64,000 bases of DNA from Geomonas sp. Red32 (GTDB lineage Bacteria; Desulfobacterota; Desulfuromonadia; Geobacterales; Geobacteraceae), in NCBI RefSeq assembly GCF_023652955.1, contig NZ_JAKLOY010000012.1:88713-152712 (forward strand), read 5' to 3'. This document shows, piece after piece, positions 1 to 8,451 of the stretch; position 1 is the stretch's first letter; each line of letters begins with the position of its first letter. Both the position numbers and the translations under genes were made by a program. The notes below the pieces were generated by a model. The model ran no database searches. It had not been told where the DNA came from and saw only the letters and a program-made list of their open reading frames with translations.

Positions 1-2089
1 CCTGCTGCGGAAGGCGTACGTCTTCTGCGCCAAGGTCCACCAGGGTCAGACGCGCCTCTCCGGCGAGCCGTACCTGATCCATCCCATGGAGGTGGCCGGT
101 ATCCTGGCCGAGTTGCGCCTGGATGTCGCCGCCGTGGTCACCGGCCTTCTCCACGACACCGTCGAGGATACCCTGGCCACCCACGAGGAGCTGGAGTCGA
201 TGTTCGGCGCCGAGGTGGCGAGGCTCGTCGACGGCGTCACCAAGATCGGCAAGATCCACTTCAAGACCCGCGAGGAGAGCCAGGCCGAGAACTTCCGCAA
301 GATGCTCCTCGCCATGGCCACCGACATCCGGGTCATCCTGGTGAAGCTCGCCGACCGCCTGCACAACATGCGGACCCTGCAGTACCAGCCGGAGGCCAAG
401 CAGCGGACCATCGCCAAGGAGACCCTCGACATCTACGCCCCGATCGCCAACCGGCTGGGGATTTCGTGGGTGAAGGGCGAACTGGAAGATCTCTCCTTCC
501 GCTACCTCGAGCCGCAGCTCTACTACGATCTCGCCTCCAAGGTGGCCAAAAAGAAGCAGGAGCGGGAATCCTACGTCGCCACGGTCAAGGAGATCATCAA
601 GAAGCAGCTGGCCGAGCACGGGATCAAGGGGGACGTCTCCGGGCGCTCCAAGCACCTCTACTCGATCTGGCGCAAGATGCAAAGCCGCAACGTCGACATC
701 GACGAGATCTACGACCTGATCGCCATCCGCGTCTCGGTGGACGACATCCGCGAGTGCTACGAGGTGCTGGGGATCATCCACTCCACCTGGAAGCCGATTC
801 CGGGCCGCTTCAAAGATTACATCGCCATGCCCAAGGGGAACATGTACCAGTCGCTGCACACCACGGTGATCGGGCCCCTGGGCGAGCGGATGGAGGTCCA
901 GATCAGGACCTTCGATATGCACCGGGTGGCGGAGTCGGGGATCGCGGCCCACTGGAGCTACAAGGAAGGGAAGGGGTACGACGAGAAGGAGGTCCGCCGC
1001 TTCACCTGGATCCGCCAGCTTCTCGAGTGGCAGTCGGAGCTCGACGACTCCAAGGAGTTCATGGACACCGTCAAGGTGGAGCTCTTCCCGGAGGACGTCT
1101 TCATCTTCACTCCCAAGGGGGACGTGAAGGGGTTTCCGAAGGGATCGACCCCGATCGACTTCGCCTACTCGGTCCACACCGACGTCGGCCACCGCTGCGT
1201 CGGCGCCAAGGTCAACGGCAAGCTGGTTCCGCTGAAGTATGAGCTGAAGACCGGCGACATCGTCGAGGTCATCACCTCACCGCACCACACCCCGAGCAAG
1301 GACTGGCTGAAGATCGTCAAGAGCTCGCGGGCCCGCAACAAGATCCGCGCCTGGGTCAAGACCGAGGAGCGCCTGAAAAGCATCACCCTCGGCCGCGAGA
1401 TCTGCGAGAAGGACTTCCGCCGCTTCTCCGCCAACCTCAGCAGATTCCAGAAGACCGGCGAGCTGAAGAAGGCGGCCGTCGAGTTCGGCTTCCAAACCGA
1501 GGACGACCTGATGGCGGCGGTGGGGTACGGGAAGCTCTCCTCCCACCAGATCCTCGGCAAACTCCTGCCGGCCGAGAAGCTGGAGGCCGCCCAGGAGCGG
1601 AAGGAAACCCGGATCGGCAAGGTGATCGAACGGCTCAAGGGGAAATCCTCCAGCGCCATCCAGATCAGCGGCGTCGAGGACGTCCTGGTCCGCTTCGGGA
1701 AGTGCTGCAATCCGCTTCCCGGCGACGAGATCACCGGCTTCATCACCCGCGGCCGCGGGGTTACCGTGCACACGGCCGACTGCCCGTTCGCGGCCGCGCT
1801 CGAGCCGGAGCGGCGCATCGACGTGGCCTGGAACAAGGGGAAAAAGAGCGCGCTGCCGGTCCGTATCCGGGTGGTCTGCAACGACGAGAAGGGGATCCTG
1901 GCCAACATCGCCACCGCGATCACCAACTGCGAGGCGAACATCTCCAGCGCCTCCATTCAGAGCACGGTGGACAAGAAGGGGGAAAACCTCTTCGAGGTGG
2001 ACGTGACCGATCTCGATCACCTGAAGAAGGTGTTCGGGGCCATCATGAAAGTGAAGGGTGTCTTGAAGGTCGAGCGCCTGAAGAGCTAA
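1..2089 (+). CDS. rel: Bifunctional (p)ppGpp synthetase/hydrolase, RelA/SpoT family (5' end outside the window)
   Basis: Stringent-response enzyme that makes and degrades (p)ppGpp. The reading frame is open from base 2, so the true start lies upstream. An HD hydrolase domain comes first, with the H-D-x-x-E-D box in HDTVEDT. The RelA synthetase domain follows (RFKDYIAMPKGNMYQSLH), then a TGS domain (IFTPKGDVKGFPKG) and a C-terminal ACT domain ending at the TAA. Intact hydrolase and synthetase motifs point to a bifunctional Rel rather than a synthetase-only RelA. The next gene, ridA, follows after 15 bp and is probably cotranscribed. Confidence 0.95.
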   Translation, partial: LLRKAYVFCAKVHQGQTRLSGEPYLIHPMEVAGILAELRLDVAAVVTGLLHDTVEDTLATHEELESMFGAEVARLVDGVTKIGKIHFKTREESQAENFRKMLLAMATDIRVILVKLADRLHNMRTLQYQPEAKQRTIAKETLDIYAPIANRLGISWVKGELEDLSFRYLEPQLYYDLASKVAKKKQERESYVATVKEIIKKQLAEHGIKGDVSGRSKHLYSIWRKMQSRNVDIDEIYDLIAIRVSVDDIRECYEVLGIIHSTWKPIPGRFKDYIAMPKGNMYQSLHTTVIGPLGERMEVQIRTFDMHRVAESGIAAHWSYKEGKGYDEKEVRRFTWIRQLLEWQSELDDSKEFMDTVKVELFPEDVFIFTPKGDVKGFPKGSTPIDFAYSVHTDVGHRCVGAKVNGKLVPLKYELKTGDIVEVITSPHHTPSKDWLKIVKSSRARNKIRAWVKTEERLKSITLGREICEKDFRRFSANLSRFQKTGELKKAAVEFGFQTEDDLMAAVGYGKLSSHQILGKLLPAEKLEAAQERKETRIGKVIERLKGKSSSAIQISGVEDVLVRFGKCCNPLPGDEITGFITRGRGVTVHTADCPFAAALEPERRIDVAWNKGKKSALPVRIRVVCNDEKGILANIATAITNCEANISSASIQSTVDKKGENLFEVDVTDLDHLKKVFGAIMKVKGVLKVERLKS

Positions 2090-2104
2090 GAAACGGAGGG
2101 GGAT

Positions 2105-2488
2105 ATGAAAAAACAGATCATCGCAACCGAACAGGCCCCCAAGGCCATAGGTCCCTACAGCCAGGGAGTAAAGGCGGGGGGCTTCCTGTTTCTGTCCGGC
2201 GCCATCGCGCTCGACCCGGCCACCGGTGAAATGGTGGGGGGCGGGATCGAGGCCGAGACCGAGCGGGTCATGAAGAACATCGAGGCGCTTTTGGCCGCCG
2301 CAGGCGTCGGCTTCGGCGACGTCGTCAAGACCGTCATCTACCTCGCCAGCATGGGCGACTTCGCCACCGTCAACGGCATCTACGGCCGCTATTTCGAGAG
2401 CGAACCGCCGGCCCGGGTGACCGTCGAGGTCAAGGGACTGCCGCGTGGCGCCCTGGTGGAGATCGAGGTGACCGCGGTTTGCGGGTAG
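2105..2488 (+). CDS. ridA: RidA family enamine/imine deaminase
   Basis: 127-residue cytosolic protein of the YjgF/YER057c/UK114 family. These proteins hydrolyse reactive 2-aminoacrylate-type enamines released by PLP enzymes. Family features are the N-terminal PKAIGPYSQGVKAGG segment, the FLSGAIALDP strand, and the C-terminal PARVTVEVKGLPRGALVEIE block with the conserved arginine. The length is typical. The start is fixed by an AGGGGG ribosome site just before ATG. It sits 15 bp after rel, a common arrangement in this lineage. Confidence 0.93.
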   Translation: MKKQIIATEQAPKAIGPYSQGVKAGGFLFLSGAIALDPATGEMVGGGIEAETERVMKNIEALLAAAGVGFGDVVKTVIYLASMGDFATVNGIYGRYFESEPPARVTVEVKGLPRGALVEIEVTAVCG

Positions 2489-2526
2489 GCTTCGCCGTTT
2501 CCCGCCGGCTGCCGGGTGGCAAAAAT

Positions 2527-2558
2527 AAAGCCGCGGACGCATTGAGCGCCGCGGCTTT
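2527..2558 (-). terminator. Rho-independent terminator after rpmB
   Basis: Perfect 10-bp arms (2527-2536 and 2549-2558, AAAGCCGCGG and its complement) enclose a 12-nt loop. Read on the minus strand, the stem is followed by a T-rich tract (2521-2526), so it mainly terminates rpmB. It may also limit read-through from the convergent rel-ridA transcript. Confidence 0.8.
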
Positions 2559-2580
2559 AGGTTTCCTGGCAGAGTCGGGA

Positions 2581-2772
2581 CTAGAGGGCTTTGGTCACGT
2601 GCCCGGAGCGAATGCAGCGGGTGCAGACCTTGATGCTCCTGACGGTGCCGTTCCTCACAGCCTTGACCTTCTGCAGGTTCGGGCGCCAAATCTTGCTGGT
2701 TTTGTTGTTGGCGTGGCTGACGTTATTCCCGAAGCTAGGGCCTTTACCGCAAATTTCGCAAATTCTGGACAT
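2581..2772 (-). CDS. rpmB: 50S ribosomal protein L28
   Basis: 63-residue basic protein of the large ribosomal subunit. Diagnostic features are the N-terminal [21 protein letters not shown] segment with a CxxC pair, the RRPNLQ-like IWRPNLQKV block, and the C-terminal CTRCIRSG pair. Four cysteines make this the zinc-binding form. A GGAGGG site precedes the ATG. It is transcribed alone, convergent with ridA, with its own terminator downstream. Confidence 0.97.
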   Translation of the reverse strand: MSRICEICGKGPSFGNNVSHANNKTSKIWRPNLQKVKAVRNGTVRSIKVCTRCIRSGHVTKAL

Positions 2773-2883
2773 ATCTTTCTACCCTCCGGTGTTTACTGAA
2801 GTCGTAAGTTATAGCAGATGAATCCCGGGGATGCAAGAGGAAATCTTTCTCTTTCCTTGGGTTCCACATAGAAGGTGCAAATA

Positions 2884-3474
2884 ATGGCTGTTTTGAAGGG
2901 TCTTATCTCGCTGTTCATCCTGTTGCTGCTGATCGTCGGCGTGCTGTTCGTCGATTTCGTCTACAAAACCTTCTCTCTCACCCCGCGCGACGTTCAGGCC
3001 GACGCCATCGTCGTGCTGGCGGGCGGAAAAGGGCGTATCGAGGAAGGGGTGAAGCTTTTCCGGGCCGGGCAGGGGCGGCAACTGCTGCTGATCGGCGTCG
3101 ATCCCATGGTGAAAAAGCACGAACTCTTCCGCGGCCCTAGGTCCGAGAGCGTCTTCTTGGAGAAGGAATCGAGGAACACCGTGGAGAACGCCATCTACGC
3201 CCGGGACCTGATCGTGAAGCACAAGATCACCTCGATCAAGCTGATCACCTCCCGCTACCACATGAAGCGGGCCACCCTGATATTCAGAAACTCCCTCCCG
3301 AAGGACATCGCCATCTATCCCCACCCGGTGGACAGCCGGAATTTGAAGGAAGACTGGTGGGTACATGGCGGCAGCTTCAAGCTCCTCTTCTCCGAGTTCT
3401 ACAAGTACTGCGGCTTCCGCCTCTTCTTCATGTTCGCCCCCGGCGAGCTCCGTCCCCTGCCGCTGGGGGGCTAG
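2884..3474 (+). CDS. YdcF family (DUF218) membrane-anchored protein
   Basis: About 196 residues. An N-terminal transmembrane segment (about residues 8-26) is followed by a DUF218 domain: ADAIVVLAGGKGRIEEGVKLF, a central SRNTVENAIYARD block and the SRYHMKRA motif. Family members are periplasmic or membrane-associated proteins implicated in envelope metabolism, and the substrate here is unknown. ATG at 2884 is preferred over an in-frame GTG nine bases upstream because GAAGG at 2871-2875 is correctly spaced for it. It stands alone, convergent with the regulator that follows. Confidence 0.85.
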   Translation: MAVLKGLISLFILLLLIVGVLFVDFVYKTFSLTPRDVQADAIVVLAGGKGRIEEGVKLFRAGQGRQLLLIGVDPMVKKHELFRGPRSESVFLEKESRNTVENAIYARDLIVKHKITSIKLITSRYHMKRATLIFRNSLPKDIAIYPHPVDSRNLKEDWWVHGGSFKLLFSEFYKYCGFRLFFMFAPGELRPLPLGG

Positions 3475-3492
3475 CGTTGCCTCCAGCTGAAT

Positions 3493-4311
3493 CTACTCCA
3501 GCAGCGAACGGACGCGTTTGGTATCCTCTGGGGTTGCCGGGGTGTAAACGACGAGAGTCAGGTCGGGACGGCCGTCAACGGCGAAAGAGGAATATTCCAG
3601 CGTCAAGGTCCCGGCCACCGGATGATGGAGTTGTTTGATTCCTTCACCGTGTGACAGGATGTCATGGTCGCGCCACATGGAGTCGAACTCCGGACTGGAC
3701 AGGCGCAGTTCTTCAATCAGGAGCTTTACGTCTCCTGTCGCTCCCGTGCGGGCAATGTCGGCCCGGAAAGCGGCAACCACGGAACGGGCGACCCTTTCCC
3801 AATCGGTCTGAACGGACCGCACCTCGGGGCTGGTAAAGAACAGCCTCAGGATGTTGCGCTGGGATGTTTCGAGCGCGTTGTAGTTTCCCAGCACCAAAGA
3901 TGCTGCCTTATTCCACCCCACGATGTCCCAAACCGAAGTCCTCACGAACGCCGGACTGTACTCCAGAGCATCGAGAATGCGTTGCAGGCGCGGCGTGATC
4001 CCCTCGACACGCTTGTAGCGAACCTCGGGCGGTCGCCCCAGGGCGAGCAGGTAAAGGTGCTCGCGCTCGGCATCGGTCAGCAGCAGCGCGCGAGCGATGC
4101 CATCCAGGGCACTTGCCGAAGGAGCGCCCCCGCGCCCTTGCTCGAGCCAGGTGTACCAGGTGGCGCTCACGTTCGCGCGCTGGGCAACTTCCTCTCGCCG
4201 CAACCCGGGAGTCCGCCGGCGAGTCGTAGAATACCCCAAAGCCGCAGCATCCATCTTGGTGCGGCGGTCCTTCAGATATGTTCCCAGAGCCTTCTCTTTG
4301 TCCGTTGTCAT
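3493..4311 (-). CDS. XRE family transcriptional regulator with MmyB-like ligand-binding domain
   Basis: 272 residues. The N-terminal helix-turn-helix (about residues 35-65, PGLRREEVAQRANVS then TWYTWLEQGRG) is the form seen in MmyB-type regulators. The C-terminal two thirds match the PAS-like MLTR ligand-binding domain (TPRLQRILDALEYSPAFVRT, then DIVGWNKAA). Such proteins often regulate a divergently transcribed oxidoreductase. Here the divergent SDR gene begins 155 bp away, with palindromic DNA between the two. The ligand cannot be predicted. Confidence 0.88.
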   Translation of the reverse strand: MTTDKEKALGTYLKDRRTKMDAAALGYSTTRRRTPGLRREEVAQRANVSATWYTWLEQGRGGAPSASALDGIARALLLTDAEREHLYLLALGRPPEVRYKRVEGITPRLQRILDALEYSPAFVRTSVWDIVGWNKAASLVLGNYNALETSQRNILRLFFTSPEVRSVQTDWERVARSVVAAFRADIARTGATGDVKLLIEELRLSSPEFDSMWRDHDILSHGEGIKQLHHPVAGTLTLEYSSFAVDGRPDLTLVVYTPATPEDTKRVRSLLE

Positions 4312-4322
4312 CCTTTATCCTA

Positions 4323-4360
4323 TTACCAGCTATACCAGTATAAAGTCACTACTTTACCAG
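4323..4360. promoter_or_regulatory. Candidate operator in the XRE/SDR divergent promoter region
   Basis: The AT-rich intergenic stretch holds three TACCAG boxes (4323-4329, 4332-4338, 4354-4360). The middle one lies inside a small palindrome, TATAC-CA-GTATA (4331-4342). Repeats of this kind between a regulator and its divergent neighbour suggest a binding site for the regulator. This is inferred from position and symmetry only. Confidence 0.4.
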
Positions 4361-4466
4361 AATATAGCACGAAGATACTATGGTCCTGCCACTTAATTGA
4401 TTCCGCAACAGGGAAGTTCTCAACGAGAATGAGCAGGTCAAAAGATTACCCGAAAGGAGATGCAAC

Positions 4467-5357
4467 ATGCGTGTATTCGTTACTGGTGCAACAGGATTTA
4501 TTGGTATAGCCGTAGTGAGAGAGCTTGTCTCTGCCGGCCATGAAGTCCTCGGCCTTGCCCGCTCGGATGCGGGGGCACACTCCCTGGCCGATGCCGGAGC
4601 GGATGCTCACCGGGGCTCGCTCGAAGATCTCGACAGCTTGCGCAGCGGTGCCTCGGCTTCCGATGCCGTCATTCACCTGGCCTTCGTTCACGATTTCTCC
4701 CGGTTCCAAGAAAACTGCGAAATCGACCGGCGTGCCATCGAAGCTTTAGGCTCCGTACTTGCCGGGTCGGCCCGGCCTTTAATCGTTACCGCCGGGACTG
4801 CGGGATTGGCGGGGCCCGGGCAAGTTGCCACCGAAAACGACACCGTGCCGCCGGATTTCCCCTTCCCGCGCGTTTCGGAGCAAGCCGCTCTCGCATTGCT
4901 GCCGAAGGGCGTGAGCTCCGCAGTCGTACGTTTGCCCCAGGTTCACGATACCGTGAGGCAGGGGCTTGTCAGCTACGCCGTCGCGATAGCGAAGGAGAAA
5001 GTCGTGTCTGCCTACGTGGGAGAGGGGGGAAACCGCTGGTCCGCGGCGCATGTTCTCGACGTCGCCCGCCTGTACCGGCTGGCGCTGGAGAAGCATCAAC
5101 CGGGGGCCAGGTATCACGCGGTTGCCGAAGAAGGTGTCCGGATGCGGGAGGTGGCCGAAGCCATCGGCCGGGGATTGCAGGTACCGGTGGTTTCTCTGTC
5201 CGGGGATGAGGCCCAGGCCCATTTCGGCTGGCTGACCATGTTCGCCAGCCACGACCTTATGGCCTCGAGCCTGTTGACCCGGGAAAGACTGGGATGGAGT
5301 CCTGTGGGCCCGGGACTGATCGAAGATCTGGAGCGTATGGATCTCACCACCCTTTAA
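4467..5357 (+). CDS. NAD(P)-dependent epimerase/dehydratase-like SDR
   Basis: 296-residue atypical short-chain dehydrogenase/reductase. The N-terminal Rossmann motif GATGFIG (about residues 7-13) binds NAD(P). LARSD follows the second strand, as is usual in NAD(P)-binding epimerase-like proteins. The later VVRLPQVHD and GGNRWSAAHVLDVARLY blocks match the NmrA/epimerase superfamily. The classical YxxxK pair is not obvious, so catalysis may be altered. An AAAGGAG site precedes the ATG. It is divergent from the XRE regulator, which probably controls it; the substrate is unknown. Confidence 0.83.
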   Translation: MRVFVTGATGFIGIAVVRELVSAGHEVLGLARSDAGAHSLADAGADAHRGSLEDLDSLRSGASASDAVIHLAFVHDFSRFQENCEIDRRAIEALGSVLAGSARPLIVTAGTAGLAGPGQVATENDTVPPDFPFPRVSEQAALALLPKGVSSAVVRLPQVHDTVRQGLVSYAVAIAKEKVVSAYVGEGGNRWSAAHVLDVARLYRLALEKHQPGARYHAVAEEGVRMREVAEAIGRGLQVPVVSLSGDEAQAHFGWLTMFASHDLMASSLLTRERLGWSPVGPGLIEDLERMDLTTL

Positions 5358-5400
5358 CGGCCGCATGTCAATCTGGCGCTCTTCTCCATTGGCATAGGAA

Positions 5401-5433
5401 CGCCCCTGGCTGTGTCAGTCGCAGCCAGGGGCG
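5401..5433. repeat. Perfect 12-bp inverted repeat after the SDR gene
   Basis: CGCCCCTGGCTG (5401-5412) is exactly complementary to 5422-5433 across a 9-nt loop. No T-tract follows on either strand, so this may be a weak terminator or a REP-like element between convergent genes. Confidence 0.45.
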
Positions 5434-5550
5434 GCTAGGCCGAATCATGGGGAGGTGCCAGTGTCAGGGCCCGGCAGGGAGCTGGGCCACCATGGTGGGA
5501 TTTCGCCGGGAAGAGCGGCCGGTTGCTTGTTTTCTTTCGGGATGGTGATG

Positions 5551-6135
5551 TCAAAGATCTCTATCGGTGAAATCGATAAAGCGATTGACCACCTCTTTGA
5601 TCCTGGAGAGCGCTTCGCTGAAACGGCGGTGGCGGGCTTCAGACGCGGCGTCGTCGGGAGACCAGACCTGCTTGACCGTGCTTAAAGGGATCCATTCCCG
5701 CCGCGAGACCCGGTCGTAGTTTTCCGTTATTCCGCAGCACACCGCCCTGTTCCATTCATCCTTGCTGCCGGACAGCCACTTTGCATTGAACTCGTGAAAC
5801 GTGGGGCTGTCTCCGAAGTTCATTTCACTCACGTCGATCGCCGTTGCCCCCCCTAATTGGTCCCGATGCACCTTTTCCACGTAAGCGACATGCCAGAAGT
5901 TCTTGATGGTGAATATGGCGACATCTCCCTCCGTGATGTCGGCAATGCCGGTGTTTTTCAGTGCGGGCATGTCGTCTTTAGTAGGTAAGGGAAACGAGGG
6001 GATGCGCTCTTTTACATAGTCCACGCAATAGCCGTGTTTTCCTATCCAGTCGCCACAGTTACAGCTGACGGCATAACAGCAGGTGTCGGCGGCGCTAAGT
6101 AGCGCAGCCAGTACGATTATCGCAAAAACCTTCAC
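5551..6135 (-). CDS. Secreted CHAP-like cysteine peptidase/amidase domain protein
   Basis: Read from a GTG at 6135 this is 194 residues, with a short signal peptide (VKVFAIIVLAALLSAADTCC). The exported part has a Cys in GKHGYCVDYV (about residue 37), DVAIFTIKNFWHVAYVEKV with a His at about 82, and an EMNFG segment. That is the Cys-His arrangement of CHAP domains, which cleave peptidoglycan or related amide bonds. The GGGGG stretch upstream of GTG could serve as ribosome site. A longer frame to 6261 would bury the signal peptide and is disfavoured. The rest of the C-terminus is not recognised. Confidence 0.6.
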   Translation of the reverse strand: MKVFAIIVLAALLSAADTCCYAVSCNCGDWIGKHGYCVDYVKERIPSFPLPTKDDMPALKNTGIADITEGDVAIFTIKNFWHVAYVEKVHRDQLGGATAIDVSEMNFGDSPTFHEFNAKWLSGSKDEWNRAVCCGITENYDRVSRREWIPLSTVKQVWSPDDAASEARHRRFSEALSRIKEVVNRFIDFTDRDL

Positions 6136-6345
6136 TTCTAACCCCCAAAACGTGACCGCCGGACAGCTCTCCGGCCGCAATGATCCAAAGCAGGATCGCC
6201 AGCGCCAAATTCGTTGCGCGCGAAGACAGGGCGATAGCCACGAAACCGCTGGTGATTCCACGCGGGTTCCGGGCCAGCACCCTATACGCCAATCACACCG
6301 GTCTGATGGTGCAGTACCGGTGGATGCGCAGTGCGGCGTGTATGA

Positions 6346-6669
6346 TCAGCTTATGGATGTGGGGGGCGAACGGCCAACGGTAGAGGGTGTAGGCGGGGAC
6401 GCGTACCGTGGCGGTACCACGTCGGAGATTTTATAGAAGAAAAAGTTGGTTGCAGCTACCAGCGCCGGCTCAACCGTGACGACGTCGTTTTGCTGCTTCT
6501 GGCAGTTTGCGACGGTTTTCTGCTGGCTTTCGACTACTGTCCGGTTGGTTGCTTTAGGACGGTGGGGGCGTGACAGGTCGGGGACATGCACCCCTGCCAT
6601 CAGGAGGCTGAGGGCGACCAGGAAAATGATCTGGATCTGCAGACGTTGATTGAGGCGGGTAGTCATCAT
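6346..6669 (-). CDS. Hypothetical protein with N-terminal membrane segment
   Basis: 107 residues from the first ATG of a tandem ATG-ATG. A basic start (MMTTRLNQR) is followed by one hydrophobic segment (IIFLVALSLLMAGVHV), then a Gln/Asn-rich exported-looking region with a single Cys. No family is recognised. It lies upstream of the CHAP gene on the same strand and may share its transcript. The ribosome site is weak and the coding character modest, so it may be spurious. Confidence 0.35.
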   Translation of the reverse strand: MMTTRLNQRLQIQIIFLVALSLLMAGVHVPDLSRPHRPKATNRTVVESQQKTVANCQKQQNDVVTVEPALVAATNFFFYKISDVVPPRYASPPTPSTVGRSPPTSIS

Positions 6670-6870
6670 TGTAACTCGCCACCTTAGTAGCACGTTTTTC
6701 CGTCAAAGGAAAGAGCGGAGTCCTGAGCGCGATGAGACGATCGGAAAGCCGCCGGAACAAAAATCCCCCGCAGATGGGGTGGGGAAATCCCCCTTCGCAA
6801 GGGATCCCTTGGGCCGTTGTGACCGGGGGAGGGGGAGGAGACTCATGGGGAATCAGGGTGGCAGCAAATG

Positions 6871-6899
6871 AAAAGGGACGCCGGTCTGGCGTCCCTTTT
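6871..6899. terminator. Bidirectional Rho-independent terminator after metG
   Basis: 12-bp perfect arms (6871-6882, 6888-6899, AAAAGGGACGCC and complement) enclose a 5-nt loop. Both ends have A/T tracts. It lies 23 bp past the metG stop, so it should end the tmk-holB-ricT-metG transcript. Confidence 0.85.
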
Positions 6900-6921
6900 T
6901 TGTGCTTGATGAGGAGTTCGG

Positions 6922-8451
6922 CTATTCCGCTTTTTCCTCGATCCTCGGGAAGAGGGCCTCGGCTTTCTTGATGAGGGAGCCGGGTTTGAGGCCGCCCCAG
7001 GCGAGGTCTTCTTTGGCCGGGGGCTCGGTGACGCTGAGGTAGCTCAGCCCCTTCTCGGAGGTCTTCGGCATGAAGGGGGAGAGGAGCGTGTAGACGATCC
7101 TCTGCGACTCCAGCATGTAGTACATGACGGTTCCCAGCCGCTCCTTCTGGGCCGGGTCCTTGGCCATGGTCCAGGGGGCCGTTTCGTCGATGTACTTGTT
7201 GCCTGCCGAGATGACCTCCCAGATGGACTGCAGCGCCTTCGAGAAGGCCAGGTCCTCGAGGTGGCCGTCCACCTGCTCGATCATGGCGACGGTCTTCTCG
7301 CGGTAGGCGGTATCGACCTCGGCCTCGGCGCCCGGCTGCTGCAGGACGCCGCCGAAGTACTTGCCGAGCATGGCGGTCGAGCGGTTCAAAAGGTTACCGA
7401 GGTCGTTGGCCAGGTCGGAGTTGATGCGGGCGATCAGGGCCCCGTGGGAGAAATCGCCGTCCAGTCCGAAGGGGACCTCGCGCAGGAGGAAGTAACGGAC
7501 CGCGTCCACGCCGTATTTCTCGATCAGCATGTTCGGCTCCACCACGTTCTGCAGGCTCTTGCTCATCTTCTGCCCTTCGATGGTCCACCAGCCATGGGCG
7601 AAGACCTTCTTCGGCACCGGGAGCCCGGCCGCCATCAGGAAGGTCGGCCAGTAGACGGTGTGGAAGCGGAGGATGTCCTTGCCGATCAGGTGTACGTCGC
7701 ACGGCCAGTACTTCTCGAAGTCCCCCCCCTCGTTGGGGTAGCCGAGGGCGGTGATGTAGTTGGTCAGCGCGTCGAACCAGACGTAGACCACGTGCTTGTC
7801 GTTGCCCGGGACCGGGATCCCCCACTGGAAGGTGGTGCGGGAGATCGACAGGTCGCGAAGCCCCTCTTTGACGAAGGAGACGATCTCGTTACGGCGGCTC
7901 TTGGGCTGGATGAAGTCCGGGTTCGCCTCGATGTGGGCGAGGAGCTGCTCCTGGTACTTGCTCATCCTGAAGAAGTACGACTCTTCCTTGAGCTTCTCGG
8001 TCGGGCGGTTGCAGTCCGGGCACTTGAAGTCGATCAGCTGGGTCTCGGTCCAGAAGGTCTCGCACGGGGTGCAGTACCAGTCCTCGTACTCGCCGAGGTA
8101 GATGTCGCCCTTCTCCATCACCCGCTCGAACATGGTGGCGACGCCCTTCTTGTGGCGCTCCTGGGTGGTGCGGATGAAGTCGGTGTTGGAGATCTCCAGC
8201 TTCTCCCACAGCGACTGGAAGCGCTTCATGACGCGGTCGGCCAGCTCCAGCGGGGTCTCGCCGGCGGCGGTGGCGGCCTTTTCGACCTTCTGGCCATGTT
8301 CGTCGGTGCCGGTGAGGAAGAAGACGTCGAAACCCATGAGCCGTTTGTAGCGCGCCAAAACGTCCGCGGCCAGCGTGGTGTAGGCGTGGCCGATATGGGG
8401 GACGTCGTTGACGTAGTAGATGGGGGTGGTAACGTAGAAGGCCGGTTTCAT
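6922..8451 (-). CDS. metG: Methionyl-tRNA synthetase
   Basis: 509-residue class I aminoacyl-tRNA synthetase that charges tRNA-Met. The HIGH signature is at residues 19-22 and KMSKS at 295-299. Zinc-knuckle cysteines are at about 127, 130, 144 and 147 (CTPC and CPDC). The protein ends after the anticodon-binding helical domain, with no C-terminal EMAP-like tRNA-binding domain, as in short MetRS forms. Its ATG overlaps the upstream ricT-like stop by 4 bp (ATGA), showing translational coupling at the end of the tmk-holB-ricT operon. Confidence 0.97.
   Translation of the reverse strand: MKPAFYVTTPIYYVNDVPHIGHAYTTLAADVLARYKRLMGFDVFFLTGTDEHGQKVEKAATAAGETPLELADRVMKRFQSLWEKLEISNTDFIRTTQERHKKGVATMFERVMEKGDIYLGEYEDWYCTPCETFWTETQLIDFKCPDCNRPTEKLKEESYFFRMSKYQEQLLAHIEANPDFIQPKSRRNEIVSFVKEGLRDLSISRTTFQWGIPVPGNDKHVVYVWFDALTNYITALGYPNEGGDFEKYWPCDVHLIGKDILRFHTVYWPTFLMAAGLPVPKKVFAHGWWTIEGQKMSKSLQNVVEPNMLIEKYGVDAVRYFLLREVPFGLDGDFSHGALIARINSDLANDLGNLLNRSTAMLGKYFGGVLQQPGAEAEVDTAYREKTVAMIEQVDGHLEDLAFSKALQSIWEVISAGNKYIDETAPWTMAKDPAQKERLGTVMYYMLESQRIVYTLLSPFMPKTSEKGLSYLSVTEPPAKEDLAWGGLKPGSLIKKAEALFPRIEEKAE

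Noticed and set aside
1165..2689. Long minus-strand frames opposite rel and ridA
   Set aside because: High-GC antisense shadows; the plus-strand proteins have clear domains.
6095..6292. Short minus-strand frame with one membrane segment upstream of the CHAP gene
   Set aside because: It overlaps the CHAP gene start in another frame, begins with TTG and has no good ribosome site.
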